DNA from: Triticum aestivum
Taxonomy: Eukaryota; Streptophyta; Magnoliopsida; Poales; Poaceae
Assembly (NCBI RefSeq): GCF_018294505.1
Contig: NC_057809.1
Location: 422,986,233 to 423,050,232, forward strand
DNA length: 64,000 bases
Direction of reading: 5' to 3'
Shown here: positions 45,155 to 55,526 of the stretch, piece by piece
Numbering within the stretch: the first letter of the stretch is position 1
Layout of the letters: each line of letters opens with the position of its first letter
Made by a program: the position numbers and the translations under genes
Notes under the pieces: model-generated
Told to the model about the DNA's origin: nothing
Databases searched by the model: none
What the model saw: only the letters and a program-made list of their open reading frames with translations

Positions 45155-46524
45155 ATGCCTTACTGATTCATGGATTCCTTGCCATCATTTGTGGTCTGTG
45201 GCGTGATGGCGGTCATGTCTGCTTCGCAAGGGCGCATGCGTGTGTGTGGTGAAAGAGAAGGGTGTGGTGCTTTGACTCTCCGTGCTTCATGTCTAGAAAT
45301 GGCATGGTGAGGAGCTCGAAAATCTAGTCTGTTGCGAGCAGGGAGGCGCCTGCAGTGGGAGGCCCAAGGGGCATGGGCGCGAGCAGCGCGTTTGCAACTT
45401 TTGACTTGAAGCATCACGTGAATTCTACACGGGCTCACCTGTTCGGCCGTATGCACGTTAAATGAAACATGCATCACCCCGTACTCCGTACGCGCCCATG
45501 GAGGTACGACCAGAGGGCATTCATCAGGATCGTGTTCGTAGAGTATTACTCGACGTGTTTTCTGGTCGACAAAACGCCATGCACGGCATGGGAAGCGTTA
45601 CTAGTGAGGAGCGGCGCTATGTGTTGACACCCGAGCTTACTGTTGGAGCACTCCTATTCAGCCGGCTGCACCTACGTGATTATCTCTCACGTATCTCTAA
45701 CTACCCCACCTAGTCTCATTGCATGTACTAGTGTAGTGGAGCTTGTTGCGGCATTAGTTGGAGTGGTGATCGCACCTGCGTGTGCATTGGCATGTATATG
45801 TGTACACACTTGATTGATCAATACATGTGAGTTCAATCATTCCTGTGGTTCTCTGTCTTACACTTACATGTGCGTAGCTCTGTGTACAGAGAACGCGGGC
45901 ATGGTTGACGAGCTAGTTTGCACCGCTTTCTTTTTTTGTATTTCCTTCCATTCTTCTTCACATCGTCTATTGTGATGATTCGGCCTAGACCTCGGCCTAC
46001 AGATAAATTAATCCCAGGCGGGCAAACACTTGAATTTGCTGAAACATGCTGGCGCGCAACAATGCGCCCATGGATTAAACGAGATGCCACCCACAACACT
46101 AAAACTCCCAAGAAAAAAAACTATGAAAAGGTTCAAGCCTTTGGATCCTGGAACCGTTCCGAGCCGCATGCAGTGTGGGCCCCCTGTCTGTCGGCCTGCG
46201 TCGCGCCAGCTAATGCTGCGCTCTCCTATGCTAGTGCAACCTGCATGGTCCACATTACTCTATAAGAAGATGCATGGTTATGGAAGCAATTAGAAGATGT
46301 CATGTAATTACAAAACAAATATCAACACCTGGAAAACCTTGCAGGGCGTAGAAGGGTGTCGGTGGACGCAGCGTCCACCCTATATGAGGCTTCTTGTAGA
46401 CAAAAAATAGGGTGCCCATATGCTAGTATGCATGGTTTTAACGATCTAAAATGTAGCTTCACATGTAATCTAACTATATGGTGATACTTTATACCGCTCT
46501 TCCACTCGCCAACAATCCTCTCTC

Positions 46525-46559
<35 letters not shown>

Positions 46560-47130
46560 GCCAAATATGTCATCTTATCATTTATAGTCCGTATTTTTTT
46601 CAAATATGTTAGTCACTTTGTAATGTCCGCCATGTAGAAAGGTTCCCGTTACACACAAGAGGGTGCCCCCTGCGAGTATTCATCATTCCGGCAATGTAAA
46701 ATGTAGGTTCCTGTGCAATCTAAGCGATGTGGTGAAACTATACTACTCTCTCACTCACAAACAAATCCCCCCTCTCTCTCTCTAATGTTTTGTGACCAGA
46801 CCAATGCTCACGGACTGGAAACTGCTGCGGACTGGAAAGTTGAAGCAGGTGCAGTCCCGCTGCATACTATTGTCACTGACTGCTCGCACATCGGTTATGA
46901 CTTTGACTCGTGCCTGTGGCCGGCATCATCCAGTGTACTGGATCGGCTGCTTCATGAACAATGCTGCGTGGTAAAACGACAATGGAACGACATCTTACAT
47001 CTACCGCCACCGTCGCCGACGGCGGCAACGACCACCTCGGCTACGATCCTCCTCGAATTGAGTGCAGTTGTGGCCTTGACACATGCAAGCGCAAGTTGAT
47101 GTCAGGCATGAATTGCAAGTTAATGCATGT
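45155..47130. other. Intergenic DNA with a tetranucleotide repeat
   Basis: No recognised gene. A (CTAT)n microsatellite lies at about 46,520-46,559. Two diverged copies of a block containing AAAATGTAG.TTC.TGT(A/G)ATCTAA start near 46,445 and 46,695, about 250 bp apart, each followed by CT-rich repeats. Short frames in the region have no known domain. Confidence 0.45.
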
Positions 47131-47440
47131 TAGGGCCTGTTTGGTTCCACTAAGTCACCTGACTTATAAGTCAGGTGACTTAAAATCAGTGACTTATAAG
47201 TCACATCTGTTTGGTTACCACCTGACTTATAAGTCATCTGAGCACATCTTTCTACCTTGTTTTTTTTATGTAAAGGTGATGGGACCCATGCAAAAGGGGC
47301 TGACTTATAAGTTTTAAGTTGGGGTGGAGCAACTTATGACTTATAAGTTGGGGTGACTTATAAGTTGGGTCCGTTTGGCAAAATAAGTCACTTTTTGCAT
47401 TTTTCGACTTATAAGTTGGTACTTATTTGAAACCAAACTA
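47131..47440. mobile_element. hAT-like MITE rich in CTTATAAG palindromes
   Basis: It starts AGGGCCTGTTTGGTTCC and ends GAAACCAAAC, so the inner parts of the two ends are inverted copies (GTTTGGTT...ACTTATAAGTC). Inside, the palindrome GACTTATAAGTC and its core CTTATAAGT recur about nine times. GGCCTGTTTGGTT ends are typical of small grass hAT derivatives. The right end lacks the outer GGGCC and no 8-bp duplication is visible, so the borders are approximate. Confidence 0.5.
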
Positions 47441-48500
47441 ATGATCGCTGAAAGGCGAGGAGATACGCAGCATGATCCATGTCCAGACGTCAGTGGAGAG
47501 ACGTGGCGATGCAACAAGTGTAGAGCCAATAATAGCTCTGCACAGTTAAAAAAAAGCTCTGCCGATGGCGACGGTTGTCGCCGTGTTAGTGCAGTTTGTA
47601 TGCTAGGATGCGCGGTCGCCCTGTGTTAATAAAATATGAGATAAATCAGACCAGCACTCAGCTAGCCGGTTCCCGACCAATTGCAGCTTGGCTTCACCGA
47701 CGAGCGCTCAGTTAGCCGTCCCCGTCCCCCGTGCCGCTCCCGTGAGCGGCCCGGACGGAACCCTAATCACCGCCGCCGCCACCCCCCACCCCTCCCTCGC
47801 CGCCGCCAACGGACACCGTCGGGCAAAGCCCGTGCGCGCGTCAGCAGCGGCGGGGTCCCCCTACCCTCGAGGCACGCAGGTGGAGCGAGACGCTCTTTCT
47901 CTTGGTGTCAGGCGGCTCGGCGGCGTCCCGGCGGTGCTGGATGGAGCGGGGCGCTGCCTTGGGGTGGCGCGGCTTGGCGTGGTCCGGCCGGATCTAGCGC
48001 CCACGGCCGGCGGCGCCCGGACGTGTTGCTGCTCGGGGGATGCATGGCCTGGCGCGGGCCGACGGGCTGCGGTCGTATCCTTCGGGAGTTGGCGGTGCGG
48101 GCGCTGGTGGCGCCGCGGTGACTCGCTCCCGGCGGGTCGGTGGTGCTGGCTGGCGGCGCCCAGAGCGCGGTTCCGGGGTTTCGGCCCGGATCTGGTGCGT
48201 CTTCTGCGCTGGCCGGCGTCCTTGGGGTGCTCACGGCAGGGAGTGCGGAGGTTGTCTTTGGATACTTGCGCGGAGCACAGCAGGATGGAGGGTGTAGGTG
48301 GTGCACTGGCACTAGTGGTGGCAGCGGTGCGAGCGCAGCCATGGCGGTGGCGGCGCTACGAGGCCTTGCCAGGAAGGGTCTTGGAGGGCAGTGAGCGTTC
48401 GGCTGTTGCCGTGTGAGGCGTGCGGCGATGCCTCGGCGGTGTGGGTGTCGGAGTGTGGTCGGAGGTCTGGGGCGGATCCATTCCGGTGGCAGTCCCCTGC
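47441..48500. other. GC-rich DNA that hosts the CACTA element (left side)
   Basis: From about 47,660 the sequence is very GC-rich with overlapping open frames, the longest 242 codons on the plus strand. No domain is recognisable, and the composition (GGCGGCG, CGGCGGGTCGG) explains the long frames. Its continuation resumes after 63843 (GCCATGGGTGAAGG). It could be the leader of an unclassified repeat. Confidence 0.4.
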
Positions 48501-48513
48501 CACTAGTAGAAAA
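48501..48513 (+). repeat. CACTA left terminal inverted repeat
   Basis: CACTAGTAGAAAA, an exact inverse of the bases at 63828-63840. Similarity continues imperfectly (CGGGCCA against AGGGTCA). Confidence 0.95.
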
Positions 48514-48522
48514 CGGGCCATT

Positions 48523-48706
48523 AGCACCGGTTCGTAAGGCCCTTTAGTGCCGGTTTCGGAACCGGCACTAACATTTCGGCACTAAAGGCCCCCCCCTTTA
48601 GTACCGGTTCAGCACGAACCGGTGCTAAAGGGCAACCACGTGGCACGAGCCAGCTCCGGGGGCCGGGAGCCCTTTAGTACCGGTTGGTAACACCAACCGG
48701 TACTAA
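48523..48706. repeat. CACTA left subterminal palindromes
   Basis: Paired copies of AG(T/C)(A/G)CCGGTT and its inverse: AGCACCGGTTCG at 48523, AGTGCCGGTTTCGGAACCGG near 48546, a pair near 48600-48628 and AGTACCGGTTGG near 48676 with its inverse at about 48,694. Such subterminal repeats bind the element's own proteins in En/Spm. Confidence 0.85.
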
Positions 48707-48822
48707 AATGTTTGTGGGATTTTTGGTTTTATGATTTCTTTTTCATTTAATTTTGTGTTTTCCATTTTAATTCTTTTTCGATTGCTGGTATTTTACGGTA
48801 CTACACATTGTACACGTTATGC

Positions 48823-48846
<24 letters not shown>
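48823..48846. repeat. (AT)n microsatellite
   Basis: About 12 AT dinucleotides, within the 3' non-coding end of the CACTA internal gene block. A shorter AT run follows near 48,878. Confidence 0.9.
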
Positions 48847-48853
<7 letters not shown>

Positions 48854-49036
48854 ATTTCTAGTAGAACCAATCATATATATATATATATCATCAATGTCTC
48901 ACAAACCACCATATTAATTTACACATACACACATGTATAGCTCTATACAATTTCTCCTACATATGCATGTTGCCTTCGGAGCCAGTGGCATTAGCCTAAT
49001 TGGTGCCTTCGGAGCACGATGACAATTGGAAGTGGT

Positions 49037-52000
49037 TCATGACATGTTCGATGGGGGCGGTAGCGGGTAATAGTATTCTCCCTTCGGATTTATGACCTGG
49101 TCGAGCAAAAATCCCGCTATTTCCTCTTGAAGTGCTTCTACGCGCTCCGTTTCTAGGAGCTTGTCCCGCACCTCTTTGAACTGTTAAGAAGGAGATCAAT
49201 ATGCATGTGTATTAGTTGTGTGACTAGATATCGATAATGGTGTAAAAATTGTGAATAGTGTTCTGACAAGCGTACCCATTCCTGTCTTTGAGATCTGCTC
49301 CTTTCGGACGCCATCATGCGAATGTTCTCGCAAACGCAGTATGCACACAGATTAGTCCCCTGCGCCTGCTTCAGGGCCTTTATTACGAGAATGGAATTTA
49401 ATTTGATCAGATAATAATTAATCAAGCATGATAATTAAAGAGATGGCAGCTAGCTAGCTAGCTAGTACTACTTAATTACTTACCTTGGATCGAAACCATT
49501 TCAGCTGTGGTTTCCATTCGCCTTCCGTGACGCTGATGAACCTTGCCCAAGCCCTGCCCGCCGACAAAGAAAATGAATAAAGGGGTTATTAAATAGTTCA
49601 TATCATGAAATGACGAACTAAATAGGCCGAGATATATAGTTAATAATGATTGAAATTACCTGTTGACTATCCCATACAAGATGTTGTAGTCACTATTTGC
49701 TTTGAGTAGCGAGTCCAGTATTTCAACTGTTCCGGCGTCAACTTTAATGATACACAAGATCCAGTGAAATCTGCATGCACACACGTTTGCATGTCTTAAT
49801 TAAGCGGGCATATGTAAGCAAAAACATGTAGCTAGCTAGTAGGCAAAAACAGAGAATTTGTAGTACAAGAAAGTGTGACTCACTCGAAGTTGTAAGGAAG
49901 TAGTATATCTTCATTGTATTTGAGGCCCTTCAAGAACTCTAGCATGCTGTCCTCTACCTGCTTTTCATAATACTTGCTCATTTTCCATGTGTATTGATTA
50001 ACGGTGTTTGGGTCAATGAACCCAATGCCATAGCGTCCACCTTTTCTCATTTCATACATCTTCATCCTGCATAATACCACAGAAAAGAATATAGTGAGGA
50101 TAATTACAGGTAATGATTGATCAAAAGGATCACTACAGCTAGCTTGAGACTTAAATTAATTACAGAAAGAAATCACTTACAGACAATAGCAACTGACGAT
50201 AGATTTGTCGAGTGCGTCTTGATTGTATAACTGAAACAGTTCAGAATACTCAACGGCCAAAGCTTTCTCATGATAGTAATGATCCTTCTTGACATACACC
50301 ATGAGGGACTCTCGATCGGATCTCTTGGTAATGTCCATGTACCATTGATGCAATTCATACATTCTCGTTGGGAGCTTCTTGACATCTTCTGGCTTGACCA
50401 AAGGTTGGCCCCAGACATATTTCCGTTTTATTTCCTCCTCTGTAATCACAGGCATGTCCTCGATCTCGAGGAGTTGTCCAACAGTGATCTTGAGTTCTTC
50501 AGCCTGCATTATATGCTCCTGGGTTATTACCACATCGCCCACCTCGGGAACGTAAACTGTTTGGCCACAATAATATTGGGCGCGCGTACTGTCACGTGTT
50601 GTCGGCACAACAAGCGGGGGGGGGGTCGATTGCGCCGCCTGTTCTCCCAGCTGGGCAACGGTTTTCCCGCATTTTTCGACAGCTGCTTGTTGTTTGCTCG
50701 AGCTCGAGCTCGCCTCCTTCTGTAGACGTTGTCGATGTAACTTCCTGATGTGGCGCTCATAGTCTGTGTCAACAGGCTTAGGAGCTGGTGGTTGAGCCAT
50801 ACGAATGAAGTGGTCAACTACTTCCACAGGCACTTTCTCCCTTGGCGGCGGTGGCGGTTTCGGTCCAAAATGGGCGTCGACTTCTGCCCGCACTATGGCA
50901 TTGGTTTGCTCCTCGGTCCTGTCGTAAGCCCTCACAGGAAGAGGAGTAGTGAGGTTTGGACCATATTTATATCGCTTGCCTCCGCCTGTACTTCCTGTAC
51001 TATGACCTCGACTGGTACCGCTACGCACCATAGCTGCGGGGTGTCTCTTCTGCGATTGCTGAGGCGGCGGAGACGGCTGACGGGGCTGAGTTGGACGAGG
51101 AGGAGTGGCCTGAAGCTGTGCCGGACTTGGAGGAGGAGTGGCTTGACACTTTGCCGGACTTGGAGGAGGAGGAGTGGCCTCACGCGTTGGTGGACTTGGA
51201 GGAGCGGGAGTCTGCTGACTCGGTGGCGGACTTCGACGAGGAGTCGGGTGACGCGGTGTCGGTGGCCTTCGAAAAATGATGCAATCCTTTCTCCATAGGA
51301 TGATACGATGTTTGGCATCTCCGAGTATGTGCTCCTCATCACCTCCGGGAATGTCAAGCTCTAGCCCCAAATATTGATCCACCACCTCATCAACCAAGAC
51401 ACGAGCATAGCCCGCTGGAATCGGGTTGCAATGGAAGGTTGCCTCGGGGGAATTTGAAAAAGCAACGGCGTCCGCCACCTTCATGGATATGTTCTTCATT
51501 TTGAAGTGTAGCTCGCAGTTAGTGTTCTCCGTGATGTCATCCACGGGGTATCTATCCAGCACTACTGCGTCGCCCGGGGCGGAACCCACGCTGCTTCTCG
51601 GCATGGATGGGGCGGTGGTATCCAATGCTGGATCATCCGCTAGCTGCTGCAGCTGCTGAGACCCCCTTTGCTGGCTAAGTGAGTCGATCTGCTCCTGCTG
51701 CCGCTGGAATTTAGCTGCCAATTCCGCTTGACTTGCTTCTAGGCCTTGAAGGCGTTCATAGTCGAGCTTCCTTTGCTCCTCCTCCATCTTCCTCTTCTTC
51801 TCCTCCGCAATCTTCTTTCTCGCACGGGTTCTGTAGTCGGCGTTCCAGTCCGAAAACCCCTCATACCACGGAATAGCGCCCTTGCCTCGTGTTCTTCCCG
51901 GGTGTTCAGGATTTCCCAGGGCACGCGTAAGCTCGTCGTTCTCTCTGTTGGGCTGGAACACCCCCGATCGAGCCTCTTCTATTGCAACAAGTAGCGCATC

Positions 52001-53049
52001 GTCGGCTCCGTTCAGACATGCCTTCGTCGAAACATTGCCTGTCTTCGGGTCCAACTCCCCCCCATGCGCATAGAACCAAGTCCTGCACCTGGGGGGCCAG
52101 CTCTTACTAACCGGAGTGACACCTGCATCCTCCATCTCTTTCTCAGACTTATCCCACTTAGGCATTGCCACCGCGTAGCCACCTGGCCCCAGCTTATGGA
52201 ACTTATCCTTTTTTTCGGCATTGGCCTTGTTTATTCTCGACCGTTCCTTAGCTAATTCTGAATCCTTGAATTTCACGAAATCGTCCCAATGAGCACTTTG
52301 ATTCTCTAGTATCCCCTCGAATACTGGAGTCTTCCTTCCTCCCTTGACGTACTTCTCCCACGTCATTCTCTTGTGGTTCTTGAATGCAACCGCCATCTTC
52401 CTAAAAGCAGCGTCCTTGACTTTCCGCACGTCTGCTTCTGTGAAATTATCTGGTAAGGTGAAATGTTCCATGAGAGTATCCCAAAGCAGATTTTTTTGCT
52501 TCTCGTCGACAAAAGTAACATCTGGACGTGGATTTGCTGGCTTTCTCCATTCTTGAAGGGAGATCGGGAGTTGGTCCTTCACAATAACTCCGCACTGACG
52601 AACGAACTTGTCCGCAATCTTCTTAGGCGCTAATGGTTCGCCATTAGGTCTGATTGCCTCGATATTGTACTTTACGCCCTCCTTCAACTTTTTGTTCGGG
52701 CCTCGTTTCGTCCTTTTGCCTGAAGATTTGCTCGATCCGGATGGCTGAAAGAAGAAAGATCGATTCGTTAATATATCTTCAACTCATTTAAAACATGCGA
52801 TGATCACCAGATTCCTGCTTATATAAATATATATACCTCGCCGGTGTTTGTTGTTTCAGGATCAACATGTTCTTCGTCGTAGTTCATGACTTCATCTTCT
52901 CGGTCGTCGCGATCGAATATCATATCACCCTCTCCGGTGTTGTTTAGAAATTCGGAGCCGTCAAAATCTTCTTCATTCTGATCATCATCTGGCCCGCGTA
53001 TGATATCGAGCATGGTCTGTTCTCTATCTCTGTCGGTATTGTCCGCCAT
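49037..53049 (-). CDS. CACTA second protein with C-terminal Ulp1-like (C48) protease domain, 7 exons, intact
   Basis: Exons at 53049-52837, 52744-50181, 50066-49884, 49770-49660, 49553-49484, 49377-49276 and 49180-49037 join by GT-AG sites with matching phases into 3,387 nt, or 1,128 codons, without an internal stop. The acidic N-terminus (MADNTDRDREQTMLDIIRGP) leads to a basic region, a coiled coil (KKRKMEEEQRKLDYERLQGL), a DUF8039-like segment (HRIILWRKDCI) and a long proline-rich linker. The last 200 or so residues form the protease: FHWILCIIKVD with the His (about residue 989), EILDS with the Asp 17 residues later, and QGTNLCAYCVCENI with the Cys (about 1058). All three catalytic residues are present; the usual Gly after Cys is Ala. 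The role in transposition is unknown; SUMO or ubiquitin-like deconjugation is an inference from the family. Confidence 0.85.
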
Positions 53050-53097
53050 AGCTTTTATTTAACTATGCCAAAAGAAATATAAAACAATTTAGTATAA

Positions 53098-53196
53098 TCT
53101 CGAATAATAGATATAATCTCGAATACATCGTCTCGAATAATAGATATAATCTCGAATACATCATCTCGAATAATAGATATAATATTGAATACATCA
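53098..53196. repeat. 33-bp tandem repeat upstream of the second CACTA protein gene
   Basis: Three copies of TCTCGAATAATAGATATAAT followed by CTCGAATACATC(G/A), the last slightly altered. They lie between the stop of the 148-aa ORF and the start of the large gene, and are followed by a (GCTA)n stretch. Confidence 0.85.
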
Positions 53197-53216
53197 CTAG
53201 CTAGCTAGCTAGCAAG

Positions 53217-53663
53217 CTAATAAAGATCGAATAGTACAGAGTAATCTAGGCCACTCGCGGTTCCTGAGGTGCGGGCGGTGGACACCCAAAGAGAAGGAAC
53301 CATCACTGGATCATAGCTCGGGTGATCTCCCCAAAGAACCTGCCAGGTATTGGAGAACCTGACGTCCATAGCAGCCATGTAGCGATGGACGTGCTCGTCC
53401 TCCTCCCTGACACGGCGACGTACCACCTCCGGCGGGGCCGGCTCCCTCCGCACCGAAAGTGGCCCACGTGAATGCCACCAAAGGAGATGAGGGTCGACGA
53501 CGGGACCCGGGGCCGGGTTCCTCACCAAGCGTCGCGCCCCTGAAGGTAGCACCTCCCAGTGCCAGCCCGGCGGAGCCCAGTCCCGGACATGGGTCCTCTG
53601 AAGCAGGACGTCGTCGCGGACGTGTCGACGGCGAGGATGCGGGCCGGGCATCGTCGACAACAA
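53217..53663 (-). CDS. Arginine-rich 148-aa ORF of the CACTA element
   Basis: A single frame starting MLSTMPGPHPRRRH (a second Met at codon 5 is possible) and ending LDYSVLFDLY. It has a basic, tryptophan-containing centre (APPGWHWEVLPSGARRLVRN, VDPHLLWWHSRGPLSVRR) and an acidic/His stretch (REEDEHVHRYMAAMDVRFSN). I recognise no named domain. It lies 167 bp upstream of the large protease gene on the same strand and behind the same internal promoter. Possible explanations are a DNA-binding accessory protein, an upstream ORF, or an alternative first exon of the large gene. Its length without stops and its mixed residue use favour real coding over a GC-rich by-product. Confidence 0.5.
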   Translation of the reverse strand: MLSTMPGPHPRRRHVRDDVLLQRTHVRDWAPPGWHWEVLPSGARRLVRNPAPGPVVDPHLLWWHSRGPLSVRREPAPPEVVRRRVREEDEHVHRYMAAMDVRFSNTWQVLWGDHPSYDPVMVPSLWVSTARTSGTASGLDYSVLFDLY

Positions 53664-54015
53664 AATACTATATGCCGCAAAAGTAAAGTAACATTTTTTA
53701 AATGATGGATTGTGATGATTTCATATATGCAAATTCTAAATTTTATAACTAAAAATATAAGAAACTAAAAAAACATCGATCATCGTCTAACAATTTGAAA
53801 TTAATCTAATTCATCTAGCTAGCTAAAACTAACATTTCCAAAATTTCTAACATTTCTATATAACTAACATTTCTATAACATTTGACATTATATATATTAT
53901 AACTAACATTTCTACATACTATTTGACATTAATCTAATCTAATTAATTAATTCATCTAAAACTTTGTATGAAAAACAGAAAAACAGAAAAAACTAAAAGC
54001 TAAAAACAGAAAAAT

Positions 54016-54119
54016 TGTGTGTGTGTGCGCGTCTAGTGTGTGTGTAGTGTGTGTGTGTGTGTGTGTGTGCGTGTGTGTGTGTGCATGTAGTGTGTGTGTG
54101 CGCGCGCGTGTGTGTGTGC
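54016..54119. repeat. (TG)n-rich microsatellite
   Basis: About 100 bp of TG/CG dinucleotides with a few TAG interruptions. On the minus strand it is (CA)n inside the presumed 5' leader of the internal CACTA gene block. Confidence 0.9.
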
Positions 54120-54447
54120 GCACGGTCGGCGCCGGCGCCGGTGTGCGCTACGATCGATTGGAGACGAGGAGAGGGGCCGGGGGAGGGGCTCACAGCGCGC
54201 GCGGGCAAGGTCGAGGCGACGGCGACGGCGAGGGCGAGGTCGATCCAAAGGCGACGGCAACGGCGAAGCGAGGGGATCGGCGACCGGGACGGCGACGAGG
54301 GTGCCGCGGAGCCGACGGGGACGACGCGACGAGGACGGGGGCGTCGCGGAGTCGACAGGGACGGCGCGACGGGGGCGGCGACGGCGCGGGACGGGGCGGC
54401 GGCAGAGAGAAGTGGGAGATGAGAAACTGAAAATTTTCGAAGTGCTT

Positions 54448-54455
54448 CTTATATA
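54448..54455 (-). promoter_or_regulatory. TATA box of the internal CACTA promoter
   Basis: TATATAAG on the minus strand, 8 bp from the nearest AGTACCGGTT palindrome and followed by a C/T-rich leader (TCTCATCTCCCACTTCTCTC). It would drive the 148-aa ORF and the protease gene. Confidence 0.6.
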
Positions 54456-54463
54456 GGGGACAC

Positions 54464-54620
54464 CTTTAGTACCGGTTGGAGCCACCAACCGGTACTAAAG
54501 GCCTGTTTTGGCCAGGCCAAGCGGGGGGGAGCACCCCCCTTTAGTACCCGTTCCTGGCTCCAACCGGTACTAAAGGGGGGCCTTTAGTACCGGTTGGAGC
54601 CAGGAACCGGTACTAAAGGG
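54464..54620. repeat. Internal copy of the CACTA subterminal palindromes
   Basis: Three inverted pairs: TAGTACCGGTTGGAGCCACC with its inverse, a pair with one altered base (AGTACCCGTTCCTGG) near 54,543-54,575, and TAGTACCGGTTGGAGCCAGG with its inverse near 54,587-54,617. These are the same words that crowd the transposon ends, but here they lie in the middle of the element between the TNP2 stop and the internal promoter. Confidence 0.85.
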
Positions 54621-54653
54621 GGGTGCGCTGCCAGGCGAGGGGCGCAGAAGTTT

Positions 54654-54697
54654 AGTCCCACCTCGCTAGCCGAAGGGCGCTCACACCTGCTTATAAG
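54654..54697 (+). promoter_or_regulatory. snRNA-type promoter pair (USE-like plus TATA), plus strand
   Basis: AGTCCCACCTCG at 54654-54665 differs by one base from the plant snRNA upstream element (RTCCCACATCG). TTATAAG follows at 54691-54697, about 26 bp later. In plants that spacing is nearer the Pol III (U6-type) than the Pol II arrangement. Any transcript would start near 54,720 and run rightwards. It may be coincidental. Confidence 0.35.
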
Positions 54698-54699
54698 CC

Positions 54700-55526
54700 C
54701 CGCCACCGCTGCTGTCTCGAGCTCCTCTCTAAAGCAGGCCTTCTGGGCCTACCTCTGCTACTCTGCCCTGTGGGGCCTATTGGGCTTGCGGGCCTGCATC
54801 CTGGCCCAACAACAGGTTGGGTTTCTAGTCGTATGCAAACCGCTGTGGCCCGGTAGGTGGGCTTTTTTCATTTAGTTTTTTCTTTTCTGCTTTATTTATT
54901 TGTTTTATTTATTTTTAGTTGTTTTTTGCTGTATTTAGAGTTTCTTTGTGAATATTTTTGATAGTTTTTAGAAACTTTCAGTTAGTGCCGGTAGTTTTTA
55001 AATTTGAATAGTTTAAATTTTGAATTATTTGAAATTTGTGTGAATCACTAGTTTGTGAATAACTTAACTTTAAAAATACATTTTCCAGTGATTCTTTTTT
55101 ATTATGTTTAATATTAGTGTGTTTTATCATTATATTCAATTTGGTAATGCTTAAGTTATTTAAAAATGAAATGCCTTTGTAACGGATGAGTTTTCGTCCG
55201 AAACCCTGATACTTCGAAACAGATTGTCCATTTTGTACACGAAGTGTATCCAGTTTTTGCGGTAACCCTCTCTACTTTTTTGCACATGCTATGTGGGTGA
55301 AATTATGATACCATGCCAACTTTCATCCTTTTCTGAGTTCATTTGAAATGCTTTTCAATTTCAGGGTCATTTAGCTGAAAAAATCAATAAATGCATGAAA
55401 GAATTTGCTTGCACATAAAATTTCTTCGCGTTTCAAATGCCAAAACACATAACTAGCTACCCTAACTATTACAGAGATTCCCTCCTGGGTGTGAAACACA
55501 GAAGAAAGTGATGATAGCTAAGCCGA
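54700..55526. other. Non-coding spacer downstream of TNP2
   Basis: From about 54,860 the sequence is AT-rich (TTTATTTATTTG runs) with no coding signal; it is probably the 3' non-coding region of TNP2. The part nearest 54,700 is GC-richer with a short plus-strand frame of no known similarity. Confidence 0.5.

Noticed and set aside
47688..48416. A 242-codon plus-strand ORF
   Set aside because: Extreme GC content explains the absence of stops on several frames. There is no domain, and it is low in complexity.
53098..53196. Riboswitch or structured RNA
   Set aside because: The 33-bp units are simple AT-rich tandem copies with no stable folding pattern visible.
54017..54456. Several 120-137-codon plus-strand frames
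   Set aside because: They arise from the (TG)n tract and a CGG/GACGG-rich stretch and encode simple-sequence peptides.
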